Origin: Sphingorhabdus sp. EL138
Lineage (GTDB): Bacteria; Pseudomonadota; Alphaproteobacteria; Sphingomonadales; Sphingomonadaceae
DNA: 64,000 bases
Assembly: GCF_945890115.1 (NCBI RefSeq)
Contig: NZ_CAMDCK010000001.1
Location: 124,001-188,000, forward strand
Reading direction: 5' to 3'
The notes below the pieces were generated by a model that saw only the letters and a list, made by a program, of their open reading frames with translations, ran no database searches and was not told where the DNA came from. This document shows positions 7,797 through 16,510 of this stretch, piece by piece; the first letter of the stretch is position 1, and every line of letters starts with the position of its first letter. Both the position numbers and the translations under genes were made by a program.

Positions 7797-7885
7797 GTTC
7801 TTATAGGCAAAAATCTCCGCGACTGGGTGTTATTGGGCAACTTTTGCCGCCCTGCACAACACTTATCGGTTCTGATCCTATAATC
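7797..7885. promoter_or_regulatory. Symmetric divergent flbT/flgE promoter region with central palindrome
   Basis: GGCAACTTTTGCC (7836-7848, centre 7842) lies midway between two diverging -10 boxes: CCTATAAG on the minus strand (hexamer 7800-7805, centre 7802.5) and CCTATAAT on the plus strand (TATAAT 7879-7884, centre 7881.5). Both centres are 39.5 bp away. No sigma-54 GG-N10-GC arrangement is present in the palindrome. This is the cleanest case of the promoter layout repeated across the cluster. Binding by the FlbD-like protein is inferred. Confidence 0.7.
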
Positions 7886-7909
7886 TCTGCAGGACTAAGG
7901 AGAATTCGA

Positions 7910-9142
7910 ATGACAGTCACTTCCTCACTTGCGGTCGGCATTGCCGGCATGACAGCCAACGCGAATGCTATGTCTGGCGTAGCCGACAATATCGCGAACC
8001 TCAATACGGCGGGCTACAAGCGCGCCTCAACTTCATTCAGCTCCCTCGTTGCCGACCAGACAGGTGGCGACGGCCGCACAGGCGGGGTAACGTCCAAGAC
8101 GAACTCGCTTATCTCAAAGCAGGGCTTGATCCAAGCCAGTGCCAACCAGACAGATCTCGCAATCGACGGCAGCGGCTTTTTTGTGACGCGTTCCGGCTCG
8201 GCATCGTCTGACCAGATTACATACTCCCGCTCAGGCGCGTTTACGCCTGATCGCGATGGCTATCTTCGTAACAGCGATGGCTTGTACATTCAGGGCTGGA
8301 AACTCAGCGGCGACGGCAACATGACGGTTGCGGCAACGCTAGATACGGCAACGCCGATCCAGATTAGTGAGCTGTCCGGCACGGCTGCCCCCACAAGCAA
8401 TTTCAAGATTAACGCAAACTTAGATTCTAGGGCGCCTACTGGGACGCAGTTTACCAACACCTTCACTTATTATGACTCGCTGGGTGGTTCCCGTCAGCTG
8501 AGCGTCGTGTTCACCAAGATCGCGGCTGCAAACAGTTGGGACTGTGATCTAAATGACGGCGCGACACTGCTTGGGACCGGGACACTCGCATTCAACACTA
8601 ACGGCACGCTCCAAAGCGTAACAGGCGCGATAAACACTGCCACGACCGCGATCTCGATCGCTTCCGGCACTGCAGGCTCAAGCCCGCTGAAGCTTGACTT
8701 TGGCACACTCGGCCAAGCCAACGGCTTGCGCCAATTTGCCGAAAGCTCTGTCGTCGTTAACGCCTCGGCGGACGGAGGCTTTCTTCGCACCATAAGCAGT
8801 GTGGACGTCAGCCCGACCGGTCAGCTCGACGTGCTGTTTTCTGATGGCACGCGTCGTCCGTTCTATAAGCTTCCGCTTGCGACATTCCGCAATGCAGACG
8901 GCCTCACTTCGCTTGCCGGCAACGCCTATGTTGAATCTCCCGATTCAGGCTCGCCGACCATTAGTGACCCAGGTTCACTGGGTGCGGGTTCAATCAAGGC
9001 CAGTTCTCTCGAAGCCTCGAACGTCGATCTGGCTGAGGAATTCAGCAACATGATCCGCTACCAGCGTGCCTACAGCGCTTCGTCGAGGATCATCACGACT
9101 GCAGATGAAATGCTGCAGGAAGCCAACAACCTGAAGCGCTAA
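7910..9142 (+). CDS. flgE: Flagellar hook protein FlgE
   Basis: 410 aa from ATG at 7910, with TAAGGAG 6 nt upstream; a longer in-frame reading from 7601 would run back through flbT on the other strand. The N-terminal rod/hook signature is clear (MTANANAMSGVADNIANLNT, then GYKR), as is the C-terminal heptad region (ASNVDLAEEFSNMIRYQRAY). Subunits polymerise into the hook under FlgD capping and FliK length control, both encoded at 20-22 kb. First gene of a tight operon flgE-flgK-flgL-motA-motB-FliL-like. Confidence 0.95.
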   Translation: MTVTSSLAVGIAGMTANANAMSGVADNIANLNTAGYKRASTSFSSLVADQTGGDGRTGGVTSKTNSLISKQGLIQASANQTDLAIDGSGFFVTRSGSASSDQITYSRSGAFTPDRDGYLRNSDGLYIQGWKLSGDGNMTVAATLDTATPIQISELSGTAAPTSNFKINANLDSRAPTGTQFTNTFTYYDSLGGSRQLSVVFTKIAAANSWDCDLNDGATLLGTGTLAFNTNGTLQSVTGAINTATTAISIASGTAGSSPLKLDFGTLGQANGLRQFAESSVVVNASADGGFLRTISSVDVSPTGQLDVLFSDGTRRPFYKLPLATFRNADGLTSLAGNAYVESPDSGSPTISDPGSLGAGSIKASSLEASNVDLAEEFSNMIRYQRAYSASSRIITTADEMLQEANNLKR

Positions 9143-9178
9143 ACATTCGCCGACGCCTGATCCGGAGATATTCCCCCA

Positions 9179-11284
9179 GTGCCACTGAATAACATCCTCA
9201 GTATAGCGACATCGGGAATGTCTGCGGCCCAGGCCGCAATTGACACGATTTCGAATAACGTCTCGAACGCGAGTACCCCGGGGTATACGCGCCAGCAGAT
9301 CAATTTTTCTGCGAATGCGGCGGGCAAAACGCTCAACGGGGTTACCTTCAGTGCGCCCGAGCGTGTTGCCAGCCAGTTTTTGGAGAACTCGGTCTTCAAT
9401 CGATCAAGCCAAGCTGGATATGACGATACGAACAACACCTATCTGGGTCAGTTACAATCGCTACTCGGCGCGCCGGACTCTAAATCCGGTCTGGGTGCCA
9501 GCTTAAACCGGGTTCAGGCGGCAGCCATTTCATTGACTGCGCCAGGTGCCGGTCAGCAAGCCACGACTGCGTTTGTCGCCACGGTTGAGGATTCGTTGCG
9601 GACGCTGCAGCAGACCGATGCCGATGTGAAGCAACTGCGGCTTGATGCCGAATCCGAAATCGCTGGCAAAGTGCCGCAGATCAACCAGCTTCTCGCCCAG
9701 ATCCACGGCCTCAACCAGCAGCTCGGCAGCGTCTCGGCGGGACTGCGGAGCAATGCGGATATCGATCAGCGCGGTCTCGCGATCAAGAAGTTGAGCGATC
9801 TGGTATCCATTGCCACAACGGACAACCCCAATGGGACCGTTACGATCAAGTCCGCTAGCGGGAACGTCTTACTTGATCAGCAGCTCCGTGAACTCTCCTA
9901 CGCCAGAAGTTATGATGGCGGCAGCGAAGCCTTTGGCGCTATCGGCATCAACTTTGCAGCCCAGTCGGGCCAAGCCGCAACGCCGACCGGCGAAACGATC
10001 ACATCATCTGCAATTGGCGGTCAGCTGGGGGGCTTACTGAATATCAGGGACACCGAATTGCCCACAGTGCGCGACAATTTGGCGTCCTTGTCCGCAGGTT
10101 TGGCGATCGCGCTTAACAAGGCATCAAACCAGGCGAGCACAGCGCCGGCTCTGCAAACCCTTATCGGCAGGAATACCGGTCTGTTGGCGACAGATCGGCT
10201 CAACTTCACCGGCAAGACGACCTTTGCGATTACCGATGCCAGCGGCAATTTAGTTAGCAAGGCGACGATCGATCTGAGCAGTCTTGGGGCTGCTGCGACC
10301 ATTCAAGACCTCGTCAACAGCATAAACAGCAGCGCCGTTGGCTCGGGGCCCGTTTCGGCAACCGCAACCTTCAGCAAGGGCACGCTCAGCATTGCATCGA
10401 ATTCCTCCGCCTATGGAATAAGCCTCGTCGACGATGCAACGACCCCAGCTGATCGGGCAGGGAGCGGACTTTCGGAATTCTTTGGCCTAAATGATCTGGT
10501 ACGGTCCGATAAGGCACAATTGGTGCCAACTGGGCTGACCGCAACTGAGCCGCATAGTTTTACAGGTTCAACCAGCCTAATGCTGCGCGACAGCACGGGC
10601 CGGGTGCTCGCGACGCAAACTATCGATTTCGACAACCCATCCTTGACGGGAGTCCAGGATGTCCTGACGGCTCTGGGGGCCGGGGAACTTAGCCCGTTCG
10701 GATCCTTCTCGCTCGACAGCAAGGGACGGTTTGCCTTCACGCCATCCCTTACTGCACAAGGCGCGCGGATTGCCGTTTCCGATGACACCAGTGCCCGAGG
10801 GGACACAGGCGTCTCATTCGGTTCGCTGAGCGGTTTCTCCAACGCCGCTCTGTCACCAAGCAACTTCTATGTGCGCAAGGATATCAGTGTCAGCGCCAAC
10901 AAACTTCCGATGGCGACCCTGTCTGCATCTGCGACAGTGGGCGCTATAGCCCTTGGGAATTCCGACCGAGGCGGCCTGAGCAATTATCTTGTCCAACTCG
11001 ATAAGGAGGTCAGCGTTGGCAGCCGGTCGCCTGCCCGCCTTCAGGACGCGCTCAATGGAACTATAGCGCAAATCTCGTTGCGGGCCGATATCGTTCAGCG
11101 CCAGTTTCAAGATAGTTCCTCACGCCTCTCCGACGCCGTCAAGCGACGCGACGCGGTGAGCGGCGTAAATGTCGATGAAGAGCTTGCCAGTCTTGTAATT
11201 TTTCAAAACAGCTACGCCGCATCTGCCCGCGTCATTTCAACGACGCAGCAGATGTATGACACCCTCCTTTCCATGATCAGATAA
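9179..11284 (+). CDS. flgK: Hook-filament junction protein FlgK (HAP1)
   Basis: 701 aa from GTG at 9179; GGAG lies 12 nt upstream, slightly long spacing. The conserved N-terminus (SIATSGMSAAQAAIDTISNN, then VSNASTPGYTRQ) and C-terminus (GVNVDEELASLVIFQNSYAASARVISTTQQMYDTLLSMIR) identify FlgK. It joins hook to filament together with FlgL, encoded 10 nt downstream. It is longer than the enterobacterial protein; the extra length is in the middle and holds hook-IN-like segments (residues about 340-560). Confidence 0.94.
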   Translation: MPLNNILSIATSGMSAAQAAIDTISNNVSNASTPGYTRQQINFSANAAGKTLNGVTFSAPERVASQFLENSVFNRSSQAGYDDTNNTYLGQLQSLLGAPDSKSGLGASLNRVQAAAISLTAPGAGQQATTAFVATVEDSLRTLQQTDADVKQLRLDAESEIAGKVPQINQLLAQIHGLNQQLGSVSAGLRSNADIDQRGLAIKKLSDLVSIATTDNPNGTVTIKSASGNVLLDQQLRELSYARSYDGGSEAFGAIGINFAAQSGQAATPTGETITSSAIGGQLGGLLNIRDTELPTVRDNLASLSAGLAIALNKASNQASTAPALQTLIGRNTGLLATDRLNFTGKTTFAITDASGNLVSKATIDLSSLGAAATIQDLVNSINSSAVGSGPVSATATFSKGTLSIASNSSAYGISLVDDATTPADRAGSGLSEFFGLNDLVRSDKAQLVPTGLTATEPHSFTGSTSLMLRDSTGRVLATQTIDFDNPSLTGVQDVLTALGAGELSPFGSFSLDSKGRFAFTPSLTAQGARIAVSDDTSARGDTGVSFGSLSGFSNAALSPSNFYVRKDISVSANKLPMATLSASATVGAIALGNSDRGGLSNYLVQLDKEVSVGSRSPARLQDALNGTIAQISLRADIVQRQFQDSSSRLSDAVKRRDAVSGVNVDEELASLVIFQNSYAASARVISTTQQMYDTLLSMIR

Positions 11285-11294
11285 GGCCACTATT

Positions 11295-12224
11295 ATGACC
11301 CGCGTCTCCTCAAACAGCATCCAGCAAAGCACAATCGAGTCGATCGCGCGCGCGCAGGAAAAGATGGCCAGCCTCCAGTTGCAGCTTGCCACCGGCAAGA
11401 AGGCCAACACATACCGCGACCTTGGCGCCGACACGACAAAGACCTTGACGGCTCGAACCGCGCTAGATCGGACGCAGGCGTTTCAGGGCGCCAGTAAGCA
11501 ACTCACGAACACCCTCAATCTCTATGATATCAAGTTCGGCCAACTGAACACCCTTGGCGACAATCTGAAATCCGAACTGGCGCAAAAGAGCGATGGGAAC
11601 AGCGCGCCACTGCAGACGGCGGTCGAACAGGCTTTTACCGAGTTTCGGAGCGTTCTTCTGTCTGATGATGCTGGGTTTTCAATGTTTTTGCCGCCGAAGG
11701 GAGGGGGCGACGCTTTCAAACTAACCGCCCTGACCGACGCGGCGCTGTTAGCGGGTGAGACACCCGAACAGGCAGACGACCGAGCATTCGGGACGACTAC
11801 GGGCAATAACAGTGCGCTCGTCGCCGAGGGCGTTTCGATGGCCTACGGGGCCGACGCGCGCACGACCGGCTCTCAAATGCTAGCGGCCTTCAGAACAATA
11901 GCGAATGAATTGCCGCTCTCGAGCCCGCTGACGTCGGCTCAGTCCTCAGCGATTGATGCTGCCGTTAGCCAGATCAACCAGGCCCAGCTCGGCATTAATG
12001 CGCTGACGTCTCAGAACGGCGCGAATGTTGCACGGCTTGAAGACATTAATGACCTCGCCAATCGCCGCACCGAGACGCTCCAGCTGATCGTATCAAGCTT
12101 CGAAGATGCAAACATCCCTGAAGTGGCAAGCAAGATATCACAACAAAAGAGCCTACTTGAATCTTCATACGCCCTATTCTCGCAGCTTTCTGGGCTTTCT
12201 CTAGTTAACTATCTGAGAAATTGA
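11295..12224 (+). CDS. flgL: Hook-filament junction protein FlgL (HAP3)
   Basis: 309 aa. RVSSNSIQQSTIESIARAQE and LQLQLATGKKANTYRDLG form the flagellin-like N-terminal helix; the C-terminus (ANIPEVASKISQQKSLLESSYALFSQLSGLSLVNYL) matches the flagellin/FlgL D0 domain. Together with FlgK it forms the transition zone on which filament grows. Its position directly after flgK is the usual one. Confidence 0.92.
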   Translation: MTRVSSNSIQQSTIESIARAQEKMASLQLQLATGKKANTYRDLGADTTKTLTARTALDRTQAFQGASKQLTNTLNLYDIKFGQLNTLGDNLKSELAQKSDGNSAPLQTAVEQAFTEFRSVLLSDDAGFSMFLPPKGGGDAFKLTALTDAALLAGETPEQADDRAFGTTTGNNSALVAEGVSMAYGADARTTGSQMLAAFRTIANELPLSSPLTSAQSSAIDAAVSQINQAQLGINALTSQNGANVARLEDINDLANRRTETLQLIVSSFEDANIPEVASKISQQKSLLESSYALFSQLSGLSLVNYLRN

Positions 12225-12253
12225 TACGTTTTTAGAAAGACTGTGCATCCAAC

Positions 12254-13132
12254 ATGTTAAATGTAATTGGCTTCATTATCATCTTTGGCTGCGTATTTGG
12301 TGGCTATGCTATGGCAGGCGGCAAGATGGGTATCGTACTTGCGGCACTGCCGCACGAAATGTTGACCATCGGCGGTGCGACCGTCGGGGCACTGCTCGTT
12401 GGCAATCAAATGAATATCGTCAAGCAGTGCGGCACTGGCATAGTGCGCGTGTTCAAGGCGCCGCGTTTCCAACGCAAGGAATACACCCAGCTTCTTTGCT
12501 TGATGTTCGAGCTGCTAATGACCTTCAGAAAGGGCGGCGCGACCGTCCTCGAGCCGCATCTGGATGCCCCTAAGGACAGCAACATATTCACGCGCTACCC
12601 CGCCGTGCTTGCGGATCACCATCTGTGCGATTTCATCTGCGACTATTTGCGGCTCATGACCCTTAACTTCGAGGATCCGAACCAGCTCTCCGAAGTAATG
12701 GACAATGACATCGCGCGCATCCACGAGGAAGAGCTTGGTCCGCACATGGCGCTGCAGTCGGTTGCAGACGCTTTGCCCGCGATCGGCATCGTCGCTGCTG
12801 TGCTTGGCGTGATTAAAACTATGAGCTCCATCGACCAGCCTGTTGAAATTCTCGGTGCAATGATAGGTGGCGCGCTCGTCGGGACATTTCTCGGCGTGCT
12901 CCTGAGTTATTGCTTCGTCGGGCCGATTTCGCAAAAGCTTAAGCAGGTCGTTGAACTTGAGGGACTGTCCTTCAGCGTTGCCAAAACTGCGATCATTGCC
13001 TACGCGAACAAGCTTGCTCCGCCCGTGGCGATAGAGATTGCGCGGCGCATGGCGCCCGGCGTCTATGCCCCCTCTTTTGCCGAACTCGATGCAGAGCTAG
13101 AAACGGTCCGTTCGGAAATGAGCGCCAAATGA
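12254..13132 (+). CDS. motA: Flagellar stator protein MotA
   Basis: 292 aa with four predicted membrane helices and a large cytoplasmic loop between the second and third. The start MLNVIGFIIIFGCVFGGYAMAGG and the conserved ADALPAIGIVAAVLGVIKTM and GALVGTFLGVLLSYCFVGP segments identify MotA. It forms the proton channel stator with MotB, whose gene overlaps by 4 nt. The location inside the hook operon suggests co-expression with late hook-basal body genes. Confidence 0.95.
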   Translation: MLNVIGFIIIFGCVFGGYAMAGGKMGIVLAALPHEMLTIGGATVGALLVGNQMNIVKQCGTGIVRVFKAPRFQRKEYTQLLCLMFELLMTFRKGGATVLEPHLDAPKDSNIFTRYPAVLADHHLCDFICDYLRLMTLNFEDPNQLSEVMDNDIARIHEEELGPHMALQSVADALPAIGIVAAVLGVIKTMSSIDQPVEILGAMIGGALVGTFLGVLLSYCFVGPISQKLKQVVELEGLSFSVAKTAIIAYANKLAPPVAIEIARRMAPGVYAPSFAELDAELETVRSEMSAK

Positions 13133-13938
13133 GTGCAGCGAATGAACGCCCAATTGTAATCCGACGGGTCAAGCGCGGTGGCCATGGTGGGCACCATGGC
13201 GGCTCCTGGAAAGTTGCTTACGCTGACTTTGTGACCGCAATGATGGCCTTTTTCATGCTTCTGTGGCTCATCTCGACCCCTGACAAAGCAAAGCTGAAGG
13301 GGCTCGCTGAATATTTCACACCCAATTCTCCCTCTCCATCGAGGCCCATGGGGGCGTCAGGCACCCAGAAATCGCAATCCGGTGCGGGCAATACGCAGAG
13401 CAAAAATTCAAGCCCGACCGCCAGCCAGAAACGCAGCGGGTCGAGCACGCAAGTCAGGATGATAGCGTCCGATATCAAGACCGCTATCGTAACGTCGCCA
13501 CAGCTCAATAGCGGGCCTTCCAATCTCCTGCTTGAGCCGACACCCGATGGTGTGCGGATCAACCTGATGGACACCGCAACCCGCACGATGTTCAAAGCGA
13601 ATACGGCTGTCCTCAACGAATATGCCGAACAGCTCCTTGCCGTCATCAGCAGGAAGATTATCCGCTCGAAAGTTAAGATTAGCGTTGAGGGACATACTTT
13701 GCCGACTACCTCCGGAGGTGCGGGCAATTGGTCGCTTTCCTCAAGACGCGCGCAAGCGGCGATGCAGGCGATGAATGATAATGGCATCGCCAGCGATCGA
13801 TTTGTCGAGGTTATCGCTCTGGCAGGGACGCGGCCAATCTATCCTGACCAGCCGACAAGAGCGGAAAATCGTCGGGTCACTGTAGTTTTGCTCAATGAAG
13901 CCGGGTCCCTTCCCGGTGATGCCAGTTTCAAATTCTAA
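13129..13938 (+). CDS. motB: Flagellar stator protein MotB
   Basis: 269 aa. A basic, His/Gly-rich cytoplasmic N-terminus leads into one transmembrane helix with the proton-binding Asp at residue 33 (YADFVTAMMAFFMLLWLI). A Ser/Gly-rich linker (about 65-110) leads to an OmpA-like peptidoglycan-binding domain (VKISVEGHTLPT, then LSSRRAQAAMQAM and PTRAENRRVTVVLL). It anchors the MotA/MotB stator to the wall. The start overlaps motA by ATGA. Confidence 0.95.
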   Translation: MSAANERPIVIRRVKRGGHGGHHGGSWKVAYADFVTAMMAFFMLLWLISTPDKAKLKGLAEYFTPNSPSPSRPMGASGTQKSQSGAGNTQSKNSSPTASQKRSGSSTQVRMIASDIKTAIVTSPQLNSGPSNLLLEPTPDGVRINLMDTATRTMFKANTAVLNEYAEQLLAVISRKIIRSKVKISVEGHTLPTTSGGAGNWSLSSRRAQAAMQAMNDNGIASDRFVEVIALAGTRPIYPDQPTRAENRRVTVVLLNEAGSLPGDASFKF

Positions 13939-13945
13939 GGCGAAA

Positions 13946-14407
13946 ATGAAACATATCATCATTCCAGTCGCTAGCCTGATTGCCGGCCTCGCGCTCGGTG
14001 CGGGCGGCATGTTCTTCTATGAGCGCCAATTTGGCGCCGCACCGGTGCAGGCAAAAGCCGCACCTTCCCCGTCGCGGGAAGACAGCGAGATATTGCCGGC
14101 CTTCAAAGTCCGCGCGCCTATCGTGGCGGGTGATGGAACGTTAGAGACTTATGTTGTGTTCACAGTGCAATTGGCCGTCGCAAAGACAGCCGCTGAAACA
14201 GCTCCGGAACAGCTCCCGGTGATACTGAATGAAATCAACATGCGCACCTATGAAGCGCCCTTGGCGCAAGGGCCGGATGGCAGAATGCCGAGCGTCAAGA
14301 TATTCCGAGATCTTGTTTTAGCGGCTGCTAAACCGATTTTGGGGCAGGGCGTGTTGACCAATGTCATGGTGACGGATGTCGTAATAGGCCAAACGGAACC
14401 GCTCTGA
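13946..14407 (+). CDS. Second FliL-like membrane protein, last gene of the flgE operon
   Basis: 153 aa from ATG at 13946, 7 nt after motB, with AAGG upstream. It has one N-terminal transmembrane helix (HIIIPVASLIAGLALGAGGMFFYE) and a periplasmic domain. The domain pattern (LETYVVFTVQLAV, PVILNEINMRTYEA, then FRDLVLAAAKPIL and VLTNVMVTDVVI) follows the FliL family: two strands, a helix bundle and a last strand. The true fliL is at 35962 next to fliM. Being next to motAB suggests a stator-associated role. Similarity is by pattern, not strong identity. Confidence 0.7.
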   Translation: MKHIIIPVASLIAGLALGAGGMFFYERQFGAAPVQAKAAPSPSREDSEILPAFKVRAPIVAGDGTLETYVVFTVQLAVAKTAAETAPEQLPVILNEINMRTYEAPLAQGPDGRMPSVKIFRDLVLAAAKPILGQGVLTNVMVTDVVIGQTEPL

Positions 14408-14492
14408 AAAATCTTTGAGTTGCCATTGCAACATTGTCCGACGCTAGCATTCAGAAATGTGGGATCTGTCCGGCAATTACGTCAACGCGGCT

Positions 14493-14945
14493 TTAACTGC
14501 CCAACCCTGCGGCCTCGACGCTGTGTTTCGCAAGCTCTACCTGAGCGCGCAAGCTGATTTCGCGCATGAGCGCTTGAACCGAAGGATCTGAATGTTCACC
14601 TTGTTCAGAAAGCCATGATGTCAGACCCTTCAGCGCGCTTGGGTTCCGGTTCCCTTGCAAAGCTTCAGTATGCAAGCTTTCGAGATGGCCGAGCCCCTCG
14701 TCTGCATCCTTTACCAAACGCTTTCTGTGTTCCCTGTCTTCGCCGCCGCCAGCAATGGTCATGAGCATGTCGACAGAGAATGTGCCCCGCGCCGCGGCGG
14801 CCGACCTTATTGTGTGCGTGCTTACTGCCGAAGCAGTAGGATCACTAGTTGGTGCAAAAATTTCCGGCGCGGCTTTTGAACCGGTACGGCCGACTGCGGT
14901 TGCAGGCGGGGTAAAAGCAAAAGGATTGGGAGCAGTAATACGCAT
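14493..14945 (-). CDS. fliX: Class II flagellar assembly regulator FliX
   Basis: 150 aa. The N-terminus (MRITAPNPF), the central GTFSVDMLM and the C-terminal DPSVQALMREISLRAQVELAK are characteristic of FliX. In Caulobacter FliX binds FlbD and couples its activity to assembly of the basal body. A FlbD-like protein is encoded at 24 kb, so the pair is present, although that partner is catalytically degenerate. Divergent from flgI. The ATG at 14945 lies 7 nt after a TATAAA box and no Shine-Dalgarno site fits, so it may be read from a leaderless mRNA. Confidence 0.9.
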   Translation of the reverse strand: MRITAPNPFAFTPPATAVGRTGSKAAPEIFAPTSDPTASAVSTHTIRSAAAARGTFSVDMLMTIAGGGEDREHRKRLVKDADEGLGHLESLHTEALQGNRNPSALKGLTSWLSEQGEHSDPSVQALMREISLRAQVELAKHSVEAAGLGS

Positions 14946-14951
14946 ATCATC

Positions 14952-15075
14952 TTTATAGGAGCATTATTCGTTCAATAGTGACCACTGGGAAAATTCTTCC
15001 AAAAAGACCGAACGAGAAAAATTTGCCGCCAAAAAATTTTTCCGGAACTAACACCAGGACATTTTTTCCTATAAA
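14952..15075. promoter_or_regulatory. Divergent fliX/flgI promoter region
   Basis: Minus strand: CCTATAAA (hexamer 14952-14957) ends 7 nt before the fliX ATG; GGAAAATTCTTCC (14988-15000, 10 of 13 matches to GGCAAATTTTGCC) is centred exactly 39.5 bp from that -10. Plus strand: CCTATAAA (TATAAA 15070-15075) ends 6 nt before the flgI ATG; AGAAAAATTTGCC (15015-15027, 10 of 13 matches) is centred 51.5 bp upstream, one helical turn further than at fliF. The operator calls are by eye. Confidence 0.55.
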
Positions 15076-15080
15076 GAGGT

Positions 15081-16208
15081 ATGAACAGTCACAGTATTCG
15101 TTTCCGGCTCCAGCTAGGCTTGCATTATCTGGTGGGTATCTTTGCCTTACTCGCAGCGATGAGTTCGCCAGCTTTAGCCAACTCGCGCATCAAGGACATA
15201 GCCGACTTCGAGAATATCCGGACTAACCAACTGGTCGGGTACGGGCTGGTTGTTGGCCTCGCAGGCACAGGTGACAAAATCCGAAACGCGCCCTTCACCG
15301 AAGAATCGATGAAAGGCATGCTGGAGCGCATGGGCATCAATGTCCGCGGCGCAGATATGAAGGTCCAAAATGTCGCCGCCGTAGTTGTCACGGCAACCAT
15401 GCCGGCCTTCGCGCGCCCTGGCTCGCGAGTCGACGTTCTGGTGTCCGCCATTGGAGACGCGTCAAGCCTGCAGGGCGGCATGCTCATTGTCTCTTCGCTA
15501 CGCGGACTGGACGGAGAAGTTTATGCTGTCGCGCAGGGGCCCATTGCGGTGTCCGGCTTCAAGGCCCAAGGCGCAGGCGCATCGATCATCCGCGGCGTTG
15601 CAACGCACGGACATATTGCCGAAGGCGGCATTATCGAACGAGAGGTGGCCTTCAGGCTTAACTCGATGGATGTTTTGAATCTCGCCTTGCGAAATCCTGA
15701 TTTCACAACTGCACGACATGTTGCCGAGGCGATCAACCGGGCCATTCCGAATGCCGCAGAAATGCTTGATCCCGGCACTGTCCAGATAAAAGCGAACGGC
15801 CAAGCCATGGCCCAGCTTCTAAGCCGCATCGAAAATCTGGAGGTTCAGGTGGACCAGTTGGCCCGTGTGATCATCGATGAATCTTCGGGTACTATCGTCA
15901 TGGGGCAAAATGTCCGCATCAGCCCGGTGGCAATCGCCCAAGGCGCGCTAACCATCACGGTGTCTGAAAACAGCGTCGTCTCTCAACCCAATCCCCTATC
16001 GACCGGCGAGACCGTAGTGCTCCCTGCAACGCAGATTACAGTTGACGACGGGCAAGGTAAAAAGCTGGCGGTCCTTGATGAGGGCGTTTCACTGCGCTCG
16101 TTGGTCAAAGGTCTGAACGCCCTCGGGGTAAGCCCGCGCGATCTGATAACGATCTTTCAGGCCATTAAAGCGGCGGGCGCCCTTCAAGCAGAGGTGGTCG
16201 TGCAATGA
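15081..16208 (+). CDS. flgI: Flagellar P-ring protein FlgI
   Basis: 375 aa. The N-terminal signal peptide runs through LHYLVGIFALLAAMSSPALA, and the mature part begins with the hallmark RIKDIADFENIRTNQLVGYG and VVGLAGTGD. It forms the periplasmic peptidoglycan-level ring around the rod, with FlgA (33.8 kb) as its assembly chaperone. First gene of flgI-flgJ-flgN-flaF. The start follows AAAGAGGT with spacing of only 1-2 nt, so either a leaderless start or a short-spaced site is used. Confidence 0.95.
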   Translation: MNSHSIRFRLQLGLHYLVGIFALLAAMSSPALANSRIKDIADFENIRTNQLVGYGLVVGLAGTGDKIRNAPFTEESMKGMLERMGINVRGADMKVQNVAAVVVTATMPAFARPGSRVDVLVSAIGDASSLQGGMLIVSSLRGLDGEVYAVAQGPIAVSGFKAQGAGASIIRGVATHGHIAEGGIIEREVAFRLNSMDVLNLALRNPDFTTARHVAEAINRAIPNAAEMLDPGTVQIKANGQAMAQLLSRIENLEVQVDQLARVIIDESSGTIVMGQNVRISPVAIAQGALTITVSENSVVSQPNPLSTGETVVLPATQITVDDGQGKKLAVLDEGVSLRSLVKGLNALGVSPRDLITIFQAIKAAGALQAEVVVQ

Positions 16209-16510
16209 GTAGTTCGGTTAACGCTTCGCCATTTGTCTCTGGACCGGCCCAGCCCGTTGTTCAGGTTCCCAATATCGAAAACTTGCAAAAGCAAGCACGT
16301 GATTTTGAAGCCGTGTTCGCGGGTAAGTTAATCAACACGATGCTTTCAACAGTCGAAAAAGGCGATTTTTCGGGCGGGAGCGCAGAAGAGACCTTCCAAG
16401 GCATTTTGGGTGAACGGATGGGTGAAGCTTTGGCTGCTCAGGGTGGCTTTGGCATCGCACCTTCGGTTCTGGCACAACTTATTCGGTTGCAGGGAAATTC
16501 GCATGAGTGA
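16205..16510 (+). CDS. flgJ: Rod-binding protein FlgJ, N-terminal domain only
   Basis: 101 aa. LQKQARDFEAVFAGKLINTML, TFQGILGERMGEALAAQGG and GIAPSVLAQLIR match the rod-scaffolding domain of FlgJ. The muramidase domain found in enterobacterial FlgJ is absent; the separate transglycosylase at 4638 probably supplies it. The start overlaps flgI by ATGA and the gene overlaps the next by 8 nt, so the four genes are tightly coupled. Confidence 0.9.
   Translation: MSSSVNASPFVSGPAQPVVQVPNIENLQKQARDFEAVFAGKLINTMLSTVEKGDFSGGSAEETFQGILGERMGEALAAQGGFGIAPSVLAQLIRLQGNSHE

Noticed and set aside
7836-7848. sigma-54 -24/-12 promoter in the GGCAACTTTTGCC element
   Set aside because: The GG and GC dinucleotides are not 10 bp apart as the family needs, and the same motif lies at set distances from TATAAT boxes on both sides.
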